NCBI RefSeq assembly: GCF_002368195.1
Contig: NZ_AP018178.1
Coordinates: 4,622,721 to 4,686,720 of the forward strand
Source of the DNA: Calothrix sp. NIES-2100
GTDB lineage: Bacteria > Cyanobacteriota > Cyanobacteriia > Cyanobacteriales > Nostocaceae
Direction: 5' to 3'
DNA length: 64,000 bases
The position numbers and the translations under genes are program-made. Under the pieces are notes generated by a model. It was not told the origin of the DNA and ran no database searches. It saw only the letters and a program-made list of their open reading frames with translations. Shown here piece after piece: positions 40,529-48,844 of this stretch (the stretch's first letter is position 1; each line of letters begins with the position of its first letter).

Positions 40529-42655
40529 ATGCCTACAAAAGTTACTGTCAATTCGGGTTTAATAACTATTAACGATGGTTCCTCTTTTTTAGTAACGGCT
40601 AGTGATGGTTCCATCGACGAAAATTTACCTCAAGGTTTTTTTGTTTGGGACACACGGCTAATTTCTTACTACGAAATTTCCCTCAACCGCTGCCGACTTT
40701 CGCTGTTAGCCTCTAGCAATATCAGCCATCATGATGCCCTTTATCAATTTACTAACCCACAACTTCCTATTATCAACGGCTCTTTACCCCCTGGTAGTTT
40801 GCTTGTAACCGTTGGGCGAGACATTGTGGAAGGTATGCATGAAGATATTGATATAACTAACTATCACAATGAAGTTGTTAAATTTCAATTAATGCTAGCT
40901 GTGCGTTCTGATTTCGCGGATATTTTTGATGTTAAATCACAACAAATATTAACGCGAGGTCAAATACAAACCACATGGAAAAATGGTGTACTCACTACTG
41001 AATATTGCAACGGCTCTTTCTTGCGAGGTATTGTGATTGAGCCAGTTTGTGGTACTTCTAAGCCACGCTATGCCAATGGTCGTTTAATGTTTGATGTGGT
41101 CATCGCTCCTGGGAAAACATGGCACACTTGTGTCAATTTTACAGCCTTAGCAGATGGAAAAGTTTTCAAACCTCAAAATACCTGCGCTGTACCTCACAAT
41201 ACAAAAGCGGGAAAGGTTAGGGATGAATTTCTGACTAATGCCACAAAGTTGCGATCGTCTAATGCTGAAATTGCCGAATACTATCAGCAAGCGATCGCAG
41301 ATATGGGAGCGTTACGCATTGAGGTGGATGATAATGGACATCAATTTTGGATGCCTGCTGCTGGTATTCCCTGGTTTGTTGCTGTTTTTGGGCGTGACTC
41401 AATAATTGCTAGCTTGCAAGCGATCGCAGTTTATCATGAATTTGCCCGTGGCACGTTACTCAAACTGGCTCAACTCCAAGCAACTGAGTTGGATGATTGG
41501 CACGATGCCCAACCGGGCAAAATGCTGCACGAAATGCGCCGCGATGAGTTAACTACATTAAATCTACTTCCATATCATCCCTACTACGGAACAGTAGATA
41601 CTACCATCCTTTGGATTGTTACTTTAGCTGAAGCCTATAACTGGAACGCCGATGTCAGTATGCTTGATGAGTGTCGAGCGCCACTTGAAAAGGCCCTAAA
41701 TTGGATTGACAAATACGGCGACTTTGACAGCGATGGCTTTGTTGAGTATTTAACTCATTCGTCAAAAGGATTACGCAATCAAGGTTGGAAAGATTCGGGT
41801 GATGCAATAGTTTACCCTGATGGGCAGTTAGTTGAGCCGCCAATCGCTTTGTGTGAAGTGCAAGGTTACGTTTATGATGCATGGCTGAGGGCAGCTGTAA
41901 TTTATGAAGTTTGGGGCGAAAAAGAACAAGCCAAAAAGCTACGTCAAAAAGCCGAAGAACTTTATCAACGATTCAACGATCGCTTTTGGATGGAAGAGGA
42001 AGGCTTTTACTGTCTGGGCTTAGATAATAACAAGCAACAAATTAAGTCTATCGCCTCAAATCCTGGTCATCTCCTCTGGTCTGGTATTGTCCCACAGGAA
42101 CGAGCAAAAAAACTTGTTAACCGACTTTTTCAACCAGATATGTGGTGTGGTTGGGGTGTACGGACTCTTTCATCTGAAAATCCGGCATATAACCCGATTA
42201 GTTATCAACGGGGTAGTGTTTGGCCTCACGATAACTCTATTATTGCCGCAGGATTAAAGCGATACGGCTATCACCAAGAAGCTAATCGCATCGCCGAGGG
42301 TATTTTTGCTGCTGCTAGTTATTTTCAAGCTGGGCGAATGCCAGAATTGTTTGCGGGAATTGAACGCCAAGATAATAACTTTCCAGTCCCCTACCCAGAC
42401 GCTAATATACCCCAAGCTTGGGCTGCTGGTTCAATTTTCTTACTCATTCGTACTATTTTAGGACTCGAAGCTGATGCTTCAAAACCACAGTTAAAAGTAC
42501 AGCCAAATCTACCAGATTTCTTACCCGATTTAGAACTCACAAATTTGTCCGTGGGAGACGCTACGGTGGGATTACGCTTTTGGCGCGATGGCGAACAAAC
42601 TCAATGGGAAGTTACCTATCTTGATGGTGGATTAGAAGTTTCTACTACAAATTAG
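40529..42655 (+). CDS. Amylo-alpha-1,6-glucosidase / glycogen-debranching-type glycoside hydrolase
   Basis: ATG at 40529 (a TTG two codons upstream is an alternative) gives 708 aa. An N-terminal beta-sandwich (about 1-220; LPQGFFVWDTRLISYYEI; GSLPPGSLLVTVGRDIVEGM) precedes an (alpha/alpha)6 catalytic domain with WFVAVFGRDSIIASLQAIAV, KGLRNQGWKDSGDAI (acidic catalytic region), YQRGSVWPHDNSIIAAGLKR and QAWAAGSIF. Family members hydrolyse alpha-1,6 or related glucosidic bonds of glycogen-like polymers or glucosylated solutes. It is coupled to the glucose-dehydrogenase-like SDR, which points to a small glucan or glucoside degradation unit. Confidence 0.9.
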   Translation: MPTKVTVNSGLITINDGSSFLVTASDGSIDENLPQGFFVWDTRLISYYEISLNRCRLSLLASSNISHHDALYQFTNPQLPIINGSLPPGSLLVTVGRDIVEGMHEDIDITNYHNEVVKFQLMLAVRSDFADIFDVKSQQILTRGQIQTTWKNGVLTTEYCNGSFLRGIVIEPVCGTSKPRYANGRLMFDVVIAPGKTWHTCVNFTALADGKVFKPQNTCAVPHNTKAGKVRDEFLTNATKLRSSNAEIAEYYQQAIADMGALRIEVDDNGHQFWMPAAGIPWFVAVFGRDSIIASLQAIAVYHEFARGTLLKLAQLQATELDDWHDAQPGKMLHEMRRDELTTLNLLPYHPYYGTVDTTILWIVTLAEAYNWNADVSMLDECRAPLEKALNWIDKYGDFDSDGFVEYLTHSSKGLRNQGWKDSGDAIVYPDGQLVEPPIALCEVQGYVYDAWLRAAVIYEVWGEKEQAKKLRQKAEELYQRFNDRFWMEEEGFYCLGLDNNKQQIKSIASNPGHLLWSGIVPQERAKKLVNRLFQPDMWCGWGVRTLSSENPAYNPISYQRGSVWPHDNSIIAAGLKRYGYHQEANRIAEGIFAAASYFQAGRMPELFAGIERQDNNFPVPYPDANIPQAWAAGSIFLLIRTILGLEADASKPQLKVQPNLPDFLPDLELTNLSVGDATVGLRFWRDGEQTQWEVTYLDGGLEVSTTN

Positions 42656-42716
42656 GAATTGCTCTAAAACTATTCTGATAATTGATAAAAATGTTTAGAA
42701 GCTAATATTTACAATC

Positions 42717-43655
42717 ATGGCAACTGATTCATCTAAAAAAACAATCTTTGCGGCGATGGGGTCGAATTTAGCGATCGCTATTACTAAATTTGTCGCTGCT
42801 TCTATTACTGGCAGTTCTGCCATGATATCTGAGGGTATTCATTCAATCGTAGATACTAGCGACCAACTATTACTTTTGCTGGGAATTAGCAGGAGCCAAA
42901 AACCAGCAGATGATAGTCATCCTTTTGGTTACGGTCAAGAACTTTATTTCTGGACTTTTATCGTTGCTATCCTCATCTTTGCCATTGGTGGCGGGATGTC
43001 AATTTATGAGGGAATTACTCATTTAATTAACCCTAGCCCTTTAGAAGACCCAATGTGGAATTATATTGTGTTAGGTATGGCAATATTATTGGAGGGTTTT
43101 TCTTGGACTGTAGCTTTAAAAGAGTTTTTGCCGACGAAGGGTAAACAAAATTTTTGGCAGGCTATCAAAAGCAGTAAAGACCCCACAGTAATTACAATAT
43201 TATTTGAGGATACTGCGGCGATTTTAGGTTTATTTGTTGCCTTAATAGGCATATTTTTAGGTCATCTATTTAATAATGTTTATTTGGACGGTATCGCCTC
43301 AATTATTATTGGCATTATCTTAGCTATAGTAGCAGTGGTACTAGCGAGAGAAAGTAAAGGATTATTAGTTGGTGAAAGTGCCGAGCCTCAAACTATAGCT
43401 AATATCCGTTCTTTATCAAAAACGGAACCAGGAGTGAAAGAAGTTATCCGAGTGCTAACAATGCAACTTGCTCCCAAAGAAGTATTACTCAACTTAGAAC
43501 TTCAATTCTCTCACAATCTTACAGGTGAAGAAATAGCTTTAACTGTAGAAAGTTTAGAAGCAAACATTCGCCAAAAGCATCCTGAGATCAAACAAATTTT
43601 TATTGAAGCTAAATCCTTAACCACTGCTCGAAGAACTTCTCAAACTTCTCAATAA
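42717..43655 (+). CDS. Cation diffusion facilitator (CDF) transporter
   Basis: The 312 aa protein has six membrane helices with the CDF signature SSAMISEGIHSIVDTSDQLL (metal-site His/Asp) in helix 2 and DSHPFGYGQELYFW in the loop. The second metal helix reads TILFEDTAAILGL, and a cytosolic C-terminal domain follows (about 210-305; EVIRVLTMQLAPKEVLLNLE). CDF proteins export Zn, Fe, Co or Mn by proton antiport. The residues differ from the Zn-type HxxxD/DxxxD pattern (E/D in helix 5), so the metal is not certain. It stands 60 bp after the glucosidase. Confidence 0.9.
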   Translation: MATDSSKKTIFAAMGSNLAIAITKFVAASITGSSAMISEGIHSIVDTSDQLLLLLGISRSQKPADDSHPFGYGQELYFWTFIVAILIFAIGGGMSIYEGITHLINPSPLEDPMWNYIVLGMAILLEGFSWTVALKEFLPTKGKQNFWQAIKSSKDPTVITILFEDTAAILGLFVALIGIFLGHLFNNVYLDGIASIIIGIILAIVAVVLARESKGLLVGESAEPQTIANIRSLSKTEPGVKEVIRVLTMQLAPKEVLLNLELQFSHNLTGEEIALTVESLEANIRQKHPEIKQIFIEAKSLTTARRTSQTSQ

Positions 43656-43704
43656 ATTTTAATCAAATAAATATCAATTACAGCGCTGAACTCTACAATA
43701 AATT

Positions 43705-43885
43705 ATGATAAAAATTCTTGGTCAAGGACAAGCATTTGGTTCACCAGGTATCGAGCCTCGCTATTGCACCAGCAAAAAACTTGTTTAAACTTTATGATAA
43801 TCAGCAACAGCCCATCAACTTTAGCTTTTTCTGGATTAAAAGCAGCAAATGGGAAGGACGCAATTATACGATTAGAATTTCGTAA
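43705..43885 (+). pseudogene. GH15 glucoamylase-like gene reduced to its two ends
   Basis: From ATG at 43705 the frame reads KILGQGQAFGSPGIEPRY, the typical N-terminus of bacterial GH15 glucan glucosidases (FGxPGIEPRW), and stops at 43786. The overlapping next frame reads NLFKLYDNQQQPINFSFFW and KWEGRNYTIRIS with TAA at 43883-43885, a plausible C-terminal strand of the same family. Some 700 residues between the ends are gone. It lies downstream of other glucan genes. Confidence 0.65.
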
Positions 43886-43940
43886 TTCCTAATTTCTAGT
43901 TCGCCTTTCAATACATTTCGGATCAAAAAGAGCCATTATT

Positions 43941-44381
43941 ATGCAGAATAACTCATCACCGAAACCAACAATTGAATACTGGCACGTCTGGGCTGACGAC
44001 GACGGTATAAGTCACCAATCCCGTCGTCAAATTGAAGACTTCATTCAAAAAGGCATAGCCCCGGATACTTCACCGCAGTGGCTTTCTAATTTGAAACAGT
44101 CTGGTGCTACAATCACCTTCACTGTGCTACCTGTGGGATGGGTTGGTAACTGGCATGAAAACCCGAAACCCCAGTGGATCATCCCTTTGTCAGGACGCTG
44201 GTTTGTGGAGACTATGGACGGACAGCGAGTCGAGATGGGTGTTGGCGAAATTTCCTTTGGAGAAGATCAGGGTACAAAGGAGGATGCACAAGGCCGTAAG
44301 GGTCATCTCTCTGGAACCGTAGGCGATGGGCCAGCTGTTTTGATAATGGTTCAATTTGAAGAAACACCAAGTATGGAGTAG
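43941..44381 (+). CDS. Cupin-fold protein
   Basis: This 146 aa protein shows a single cupin barrel: TFTVLPVGWVGNWHENPKPQ and WIIPLSGRWFVETMDG (first cupin motif with the metal His), then GDGPAVLIMVQFEE. The N-terminus (YWHVWADDDGISHQSRRQIE) is shared with a group of cupins of unknown activity. Metal-dependent oxygenase, isomerase or binding roles are possible. It is monocistronic and converges on the small membrane gene at 44484-44747. Confidence 0.82.
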   Translation: MQNNSSPKPTIEYWHVWADDDGISHQSRRQIEDFIQKGIAPDTSPQWLSNLKQSGATITFTVLPVGWVGNWHENPKPQWIIPLSGRWFVETMDGQRVEMGVGEISFGEDQGTKEDAQGRKGHLSGTVGDGPAVLIMVQFEETPSME

Positions 44382-44483
44382 CTCTACTATTTTAGGTAAT
44401 TACATTGATGTTAAACAATGCTTATTTCAATGTATGGGACAAGGCAATCAGCTAAAATAAATTTCTTTTGCCTTTTTCTGTTT

Positions 44484-44747
44484 TTATACAGCAGGCTGTA
44501 CTGCTGTACCCACACCGTATTCATACACTAATTCTCCGCCATAGTGAGCGCCATAGAAAATTGCACCGACTGCGATCGCTGTAATGACAAAATAAATAAT
44601 GGCAAATTTCGCCATCCTTTCTCTTGTAATACAGCGCCAAATCCACAACACTACAAACACTAACTTAGAAGTTATTTGAAAGTGTTCGTGATTCTCTAAA
44701 ATTTCTTTGGCTTCTCCACTCACTTTAACTGTATGTTCGGCTTGCAT
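44484..44747 (-). CDS. Short DUF2231-like membrane protein
   Basis: In this 87 aa protein a polar helix (HTVKVSGEAKEILENHEHF) precedes two hydrophobic helices (about 27-42, 50-70), ending in GGELVYEYGVGTAVQP, the usual C-terminal motif of DUF2231 proteins. Those normally have four membrane helices in about 150-170 residues, so this is either an N-terminally shortened gene or a reduced member. The ribosome site is poor. Function unknown. Confidence 0.6.
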   Translation of the reverse strand: MQAEHTVKVSGEAKEILENHEHFQITSKLVFVVLWIWRCITRERMAKFAIIYFVITAIAVGAIFYGAHYGGELVYEYGVGTAVQPAV

Positions 44748-45200
44748 TCCCGTAAAGACAGTGACATTAATTATGTATAGTTTCCCCTCTATTTAAATGT
44801 AGATGTTGAATTGGTAAGAAAATATTTCTTGAGATAGAGATATATTGTGTAAAATTGTCTAGTTCGGTTTTGTTAAATTTCTCTGGAAAATCCATCACGC
44901 CAAGCACCATCATTAAATTATTTTTGCAAGTCACTTACTATCCACACTCTCCACAGTTTATATCTTTCTAAAGGACGATAAGAAACTATAGCAATATCGA
45001 TACTATAGTGTCTGAGTGTGTATGTCTTGTAGGCTAAAGTAAACTTAATCTTATTTTGGATTTAACTACATAAAGTTTAATTTTGTTATAAGTAGTCATG
45101 ACTAAATTACATAAAGATTTTCTCTTTTTTGTAGGAGATAAAATTACCGCACAGAGTTTTGTTTTGAAATGTAAACCTCATAAATATAGGAGCATTTGTC
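44748..45200. other. Noncoding gap upstream of the alcohol dehydrogenase
   Basis: It contains a 7-bp inverted repeat ACTATAG / CTATAGT (44985-44991, 45003-45009) around an 11-nt loop, possibly an operator or hairpin for the dehydrogenase about 190 bp downstream. Otherwise AT-rich without recognised content. Confidence 0.35.
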
Positions 45201-46430
45201 ATGAAAGCTGTAGTTTTTCACAGCATTGGAGATATTAGATTAGATAACGTACCAGAGCCAAAAATTAAAGACCCAACAGACGCGATAATTAGATTGACTG
45301 CCAGTGCAATTTGTGGCACAGATTTACACATGATTCGGGGAACATTCACAGGGATGAAACCCGGTACTATTCTCGGACATGAAGGGGTCGGTATTGTTGA
45401 AGAGATTGGTTCTAATGTCAGGAATCTTAAGGTAGGCGATCGCGTCGTCGTTCCCTCAACAATTGCCTGTGGCTACTGCTCTTACTGCCGTACAGGGTAT
45501 CACGCTCAATGTGATAACGCTAATCCCCACGGACATAATGCTGGCACAGCCTTTTTCGGAGGCCCAGAAGCCGCTGGCCCCTTTGATGGATTGCAAGCTG
45601 AATATGCTCGGATTCCTTACGCCAATGCAGGGTTAGTCAAACTACCAAAAGAGGTTACAGACGACCAAGCAATTCTGTTGTCTGACATCTTCCCTACGGC
45701 ATACTTTGGAGCCGATATTGCAGAGATTACACCAGGAGATACAGTAGCTATATTTGGTTGTGGCCCCGTTGGGCAGTTTGCGATCGTCAGCGCCAAGCTG
45801 TTTGGTGCAGGACGCATCATTGCAGTGGATACAATTCCCTCACGATTGGAAATGGCGCGTGATTTAGGCGCAGAAGTCATCGATTATAATGCCGAAGATC
45901 CGATTGAGGCGATCCGCGAACTGACTGGGGGAATAGGGGTGGATCGAGCGATCGATGCAGTTGGTGTAGATGCGAATGCTCCTGATAGTGGCCCAGCAGC
46001 TGTAAAAGCCCGACAAGAAGCAAAACAATTTCAGCAGCAGTTACAACAAATTGCCCCTAAAACTAATCCGCAAAATGGCAATTGGCATCCTGGTAATGCT
46101 CCTTCTCAAGTATTAGAGTGGGCAGTTCAAGCATTAGCCAAAGCTGGTACACTCTCAATTATTGGAGTTTATCCACCAAGCCACAATTTCTTCCCTATTG
46201 GCATGGCGATGAACAAAAATCTGACTATAAACATGGGTAATTGTAATCACCGCAAGTATATTCCTACTTTGGTAGATTTGGTTCGTAATGGCACAGTAGA
46301 CCCCACAAAAGTCTTAACTCAAATTGAACCGCTAATGTCAGTTCTTGATGCATACAAGGCATTTGACAAACGGCAACCAGGCTGGGTGAAGGTAGAATTA
46401 GTACCAGGAAAAGCTTTAGCTAATGTTTAG
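45201..46430 (+). CDS. Zinc-dependent alcohol dehydrogenase (formaldehyde-dehydrogenase-like)
   Basis: The 409 aa MDR enzyme has the catalytic zinc site in SAICGTDLHMIRG and ILGHEGVGIVEEIGSN, the structural zinc loop CGYCSYCRTGYHAQC (four Cys) and the NAD-binding VAIFGCGPVGQFAIVSAKLF. An insertion of about 60 residues in the second half (ARQEAKQFQQQLQQIAPK) is typical of the glutathione-independent formaldehyde dehydrogenase subgroup. It oxidises small alcohols or aldehyde adducts with NAD in the cytosol. A clear AGGAG site precedes the ATG. Confidence 0.92.
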   Translation: MKAVVFHSIGDIRLDNVPEPKIKDPTDAIIRLTASAICGTDLHMIRGTFTGMKPGTILGHEGVGIVEEIGSNVRNLKVGDRVVVPSTIACGYCSYCRTGYHAQCDNANPHGHNAGTAFFGGPEAAGPFDGLQAEYARIPYANAGLVKLPKEVTDDQAILLSDIFPTAYFGADIAEITPGDTVAIFGCGPVGQFAIVSAKLFGAGRIIAVDTIPSRLEMARDLGAEVIDYNAEDPIEAIRELTGGIGVDRAIDAVGVDANAPDSGPAAVKARQEAKQFQQQLQQIAPKTNPQNGNWHPGNAPSQVLEWAVQALAKAGTLSIIGVYPPSHNFFPIGMAMNKNLTINMGNCNHRKYIPTLVDLVRNGTVDPTKVLTQIEPLMSVLDAYKAFDKRQPGWVKVELVPGKALANV

Positions 46431-46433
46431 AGT

Positions 46434-46588
46434 TTTGTCAGAATTCAGGAGTCAGAATTCAGGAGTCAGAAGGGTTAAATAATTTTGATGAATCAATTTA
46501 CTCATCTACTAAATTACTTCTAAATTCTGACTTCTGACCGGAGGCGGAGCGTCTCCGGCTCCGCTCCTGGGTGCTGAATTCTTACAAA
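46434..46588. repeat. MITE-like element, copy 2, carrying an inner GC-rich palindrome
   Basis: TTTGTCAGAATTCAG (46434-46448) and CTGAATTCTTACAAA (46574-46588) are terminal inverted repeats with one mismatch. The element shares internal words with 11458-11595. At its right end it contains GC-rich sequence GGAGGCGGAGCGTCTCC next to GGCTCCGCTCC (46542-46566), a small nested palindrome found in Nostoc genomes. The left end has a tandem GAATTCAGGAGTCA. Confidence 0.65.
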
Positions 46589-46705
46589 GTTTTTATCAAA
46601 ACTGTGTTATGAACCGAAAATTTTACATCAACAAGTTACCCAACTTGCTGATAGTTTTTGCTTTTGAGCATAGGAGGTTGTACAGCAAAATTTGAAGTTT
46701 TTCTT

Positions 46706-48001
46706 ATGGAAGAATCCTTGCAGATTACTATTTTGATCAGTGTAACGGTTGTGGCTGGTATTGCTGCTCAAGTTTTTGCTGGTTATTTTCAAATTCCTAG
46801 CATTGTCTTACTACTTTTATTTGGGATTCTTCTAGGGCGAGATGGTTTAGCTTTCTTAGATCCATCTTTGTTAGGTGTAGGGTTAGAAGTTGTAGTTTCG
46901 CTGTCAGTGGCGCTGATTTTATTTGAAGGTGGTTTAAATTTACAACTAGGAGAATTAAAAGCAGTTTCTACTAGTCTTCGCAATCTTGTTACTTTGGGAG
47001 TGTTAATTACTTTATTGGGGGCTGGAATAGCTGCACACTGGCTTAGTGAATTTCCTTGGACAATTGCTTTTCTTTATGCTTCTTTAGTAGTCGTCACAGG
47101 CCCAACAGTGATTAATCCTCTACTCAAACAAATTGGTGTTGAAAAACAAGTTGCAACACTTTTAGAAGGAGAAGGCGTTTTTATTGATCCAATTGGTGCA
47201 ATTTTGTCTGTAATTGTGCTGCACTTTGTCCAGAGTGGAAGTGTGCAACCCCTAATCTTAATTAAAGGTTTGGTTTTGCGTTTGGGTATCGGTGGAGCAA
47301 TTGGTATCAGCGGAGGCTGGTTACTATCTCAACTTCTCAAGCAAGATAAATTCCTCTTGCGAGAGCTAAAAAATCTAGTTGTTTTAGCTAGTGTTTGGGG
47401 TTTATTTAGTTTAGCGCAGGTGTTGCAGGGTGAATCTGGTTTAGTGGTTGCTGTAGTTATGGGAATAGTTTTAAGAGCTAGTCACCTATCTTCAGAGCCT
47501 TTGCTGCGTCGCTTTAATGAACAGTTGAGCATTTTATCTAATTCAGTATTGTTTATTTTATTAGCAGCAGATTTATCAATTGCAAGTGTTTTCGCTTTGG
47601 GTTGGGGTAGTGTGCTGACGGTTTTAGTCTTGATGTTGATAGTGCGTCCTGTTGATGTTTTGATATCTACTTGGAATCAAGGTTACACTTGGCAACAGCA
47701 ATTATTTTTATGTTGGGTTGCTCCTCGTGGAATTGTAGCTGCTTCCTTAGCTTCTTTGTTTGCAGTTTCACTTGCAAAACACGGTATTAATGGCGGTGAT
47801 TCGATTAAAGCTTTAGTATTTTTGACAATTATGATGACAGTCTTTTTCCAAGGGCTGACAGCTGGTTGGGCTGCCAGCCTGCTTAATTTAAGTTTAACTA
47901 GTCCACCCGATCAAAAGTGTTTACAATCAACCAATGATTATATCAATACACAAATAGTTGACGACAAAAATAGTACTGTTGCTAAATTAGTTGATTCTTA
48001 A
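46706..48001 (+). CDS. CPA1-type cation:proton antiporter
   Basis: ATG at 46706 gives 431 aa; no good ribosome site is seen and upstream in-frame starts are weaker. About 12 membrane helices are present. Motifs: PSIVLLLLFGILLGRDGLAF, LILFEGGLNLQLGELKAV, VVVTGPTVINPLLKQIG (ion-site region) and EGEGVFIDPIGAILSVIVL (Asp of the exchange site), then CWVAPRGIVAASLASLFAV. It exchanges Na+ or K+ for H+ across the membrane. The protein ends soon after the last helix and lacks a TrkA-type regulatory tail. Confidence 0.9.
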   Translation: MEESLQITILISVTVVAGIAAQVFAGYFQIPSIVLLLLFGILLGRDGLAFLDPSLLGVGLEVVVSLSVALILFEGGLNLQLGELKAVSTSLRNLVTLGVLITLLGAGIAAHWLSEFPWTIAFLYASLVVVTGPTVINPLLKQIGVEKQVATLLEGEGVFIDPIGAILSVIVLHFVQSGSVQPLILIKGLVLRLGIGGAIGISGGWLLSQLLKQDKFLLRELKNLVVLASVWGLFSLAQVLQGESGLVVAVVMGIVLRASHLSSEPLLRRFNEQLSILSNSVLFILLAADLSIASVFALGWGSVLTVLVLMLIVRPVDVLISTWNQGYTWQQQLFLCWVAPRGIVAASLASLFAVSLAKHGINGGDSIKALVFLTIMMTVFFQGLTAGWAASLLNLSLTSPPDQKCLQSTNDYINTQIVDDKNSTVAKLVDS

Positions 48002-48040
48002 TTCAAATTCTTTCATAACTATCATCGATATTAATCTAAT

Positions 48041-48829
48041 ATGCTATCTAAAGTTCGCAGTCATTCTTATTTTATAAATACTCAACCATCTAATCCTAGC
48101 TACCCCTTATTTGTATTTCTACCAGGGATGGATGAGACGGGAAAAGAATTGATGTATATTCAAACAGCAGGTTTAGATACTGCTTTTGATGTACGTTGTT
48201 TTGTAATTCCACCGGATGATTTAAAAGGTTGGGATGAAATGACACAACAAGTAGCTGCTTTAACTCAGCTAGAACTAGAAAAAGCACCACGTTCATCTGT
48301 TTACCTTTGTGGCGAATCATTTGGGGGTTGCTTGGCGCTAAAAGTTTTAGAGAAATTTCCGCAACTATTTACAAGAGTTATTTTAATTAATTCTGCTTCT
48401 TCTTTTTCTCGTGTACCTTGGTTAATTATAGGTTCACTTTTATTTCCGTTGACACCAGAATTCTTTTATAAGTTCTCATCTTTTATAGCTTTGCCTTTTC
48501 TGGCTCATTTAAGTAAAATTTCATCTACTGCTAAAGAAGCCCTTCTAAAATCAACCCGTTCTGCACCTCAATCAACAGCTAATCAGCGTTTAACTTTGAT
48601 GAGACAATTTGATGTTGACAAGCGAAAAATATCTCAAACTACTCAACCTGTCTTAATAATTGCTAGTAAATCTGATCGGCTTTTACCTTCAGTAGAAGAA
48701 GCACAACATTTAGCTAAGATTTTTCCTAATCATCAAATCAAGATTTTACCTGATAGTGGTCATGCCTGTTTGCTAGAAGACGATGTTAATCTTTACGAAA
48801 TTTTAATTTCTGAAAATTTTATTTTGTAA
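48041..48829 (+). CDS. Alpha/beta-fold hydrolase
   Basis: This 262 aa protein has the nucleophile elbow LCGESFGGCLALKV (Ser93), an oxyanion region FVFLPGMDETGKELM, the acid near VLIIASKSDRLLPS and His in LPDSGHACLLEDD. The architecture matches single-domain esterases or acyltransferase-like hydrolases of cyanobacteria. No signal peptide, so cytosolic. It is followed after 15 bp by the secreted DUF1400 hydrolase and preceded after 40 bp by the antiporter, so the three may be one operon. Confidence 0.85.
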   Translation: MLSKVRSHSYFINTQPSNPSYPLFVFLPGMDETGKELMYIQTAGLDTAFDVRCFVIPPDDLKGWDEMTQQVAALTQLELEKAPRSSVYLCGESFGGCLALKVLEKFPQLFTRVILINSASSFSRVPWLIIGSLLFPLTPEFFYKFSSFIALPFLAHLSKISSTAKEALLKSTRSAPQSTANQRLTLMRQFDVDKRKISQTTQPVLIIASKSDRLLPSVEEAQHLAKIFPNHQIKILPDSGHACLLEDDVNLYEILISENFIL

Positions 48830-48844
48830 TACCAATTCATAAAT

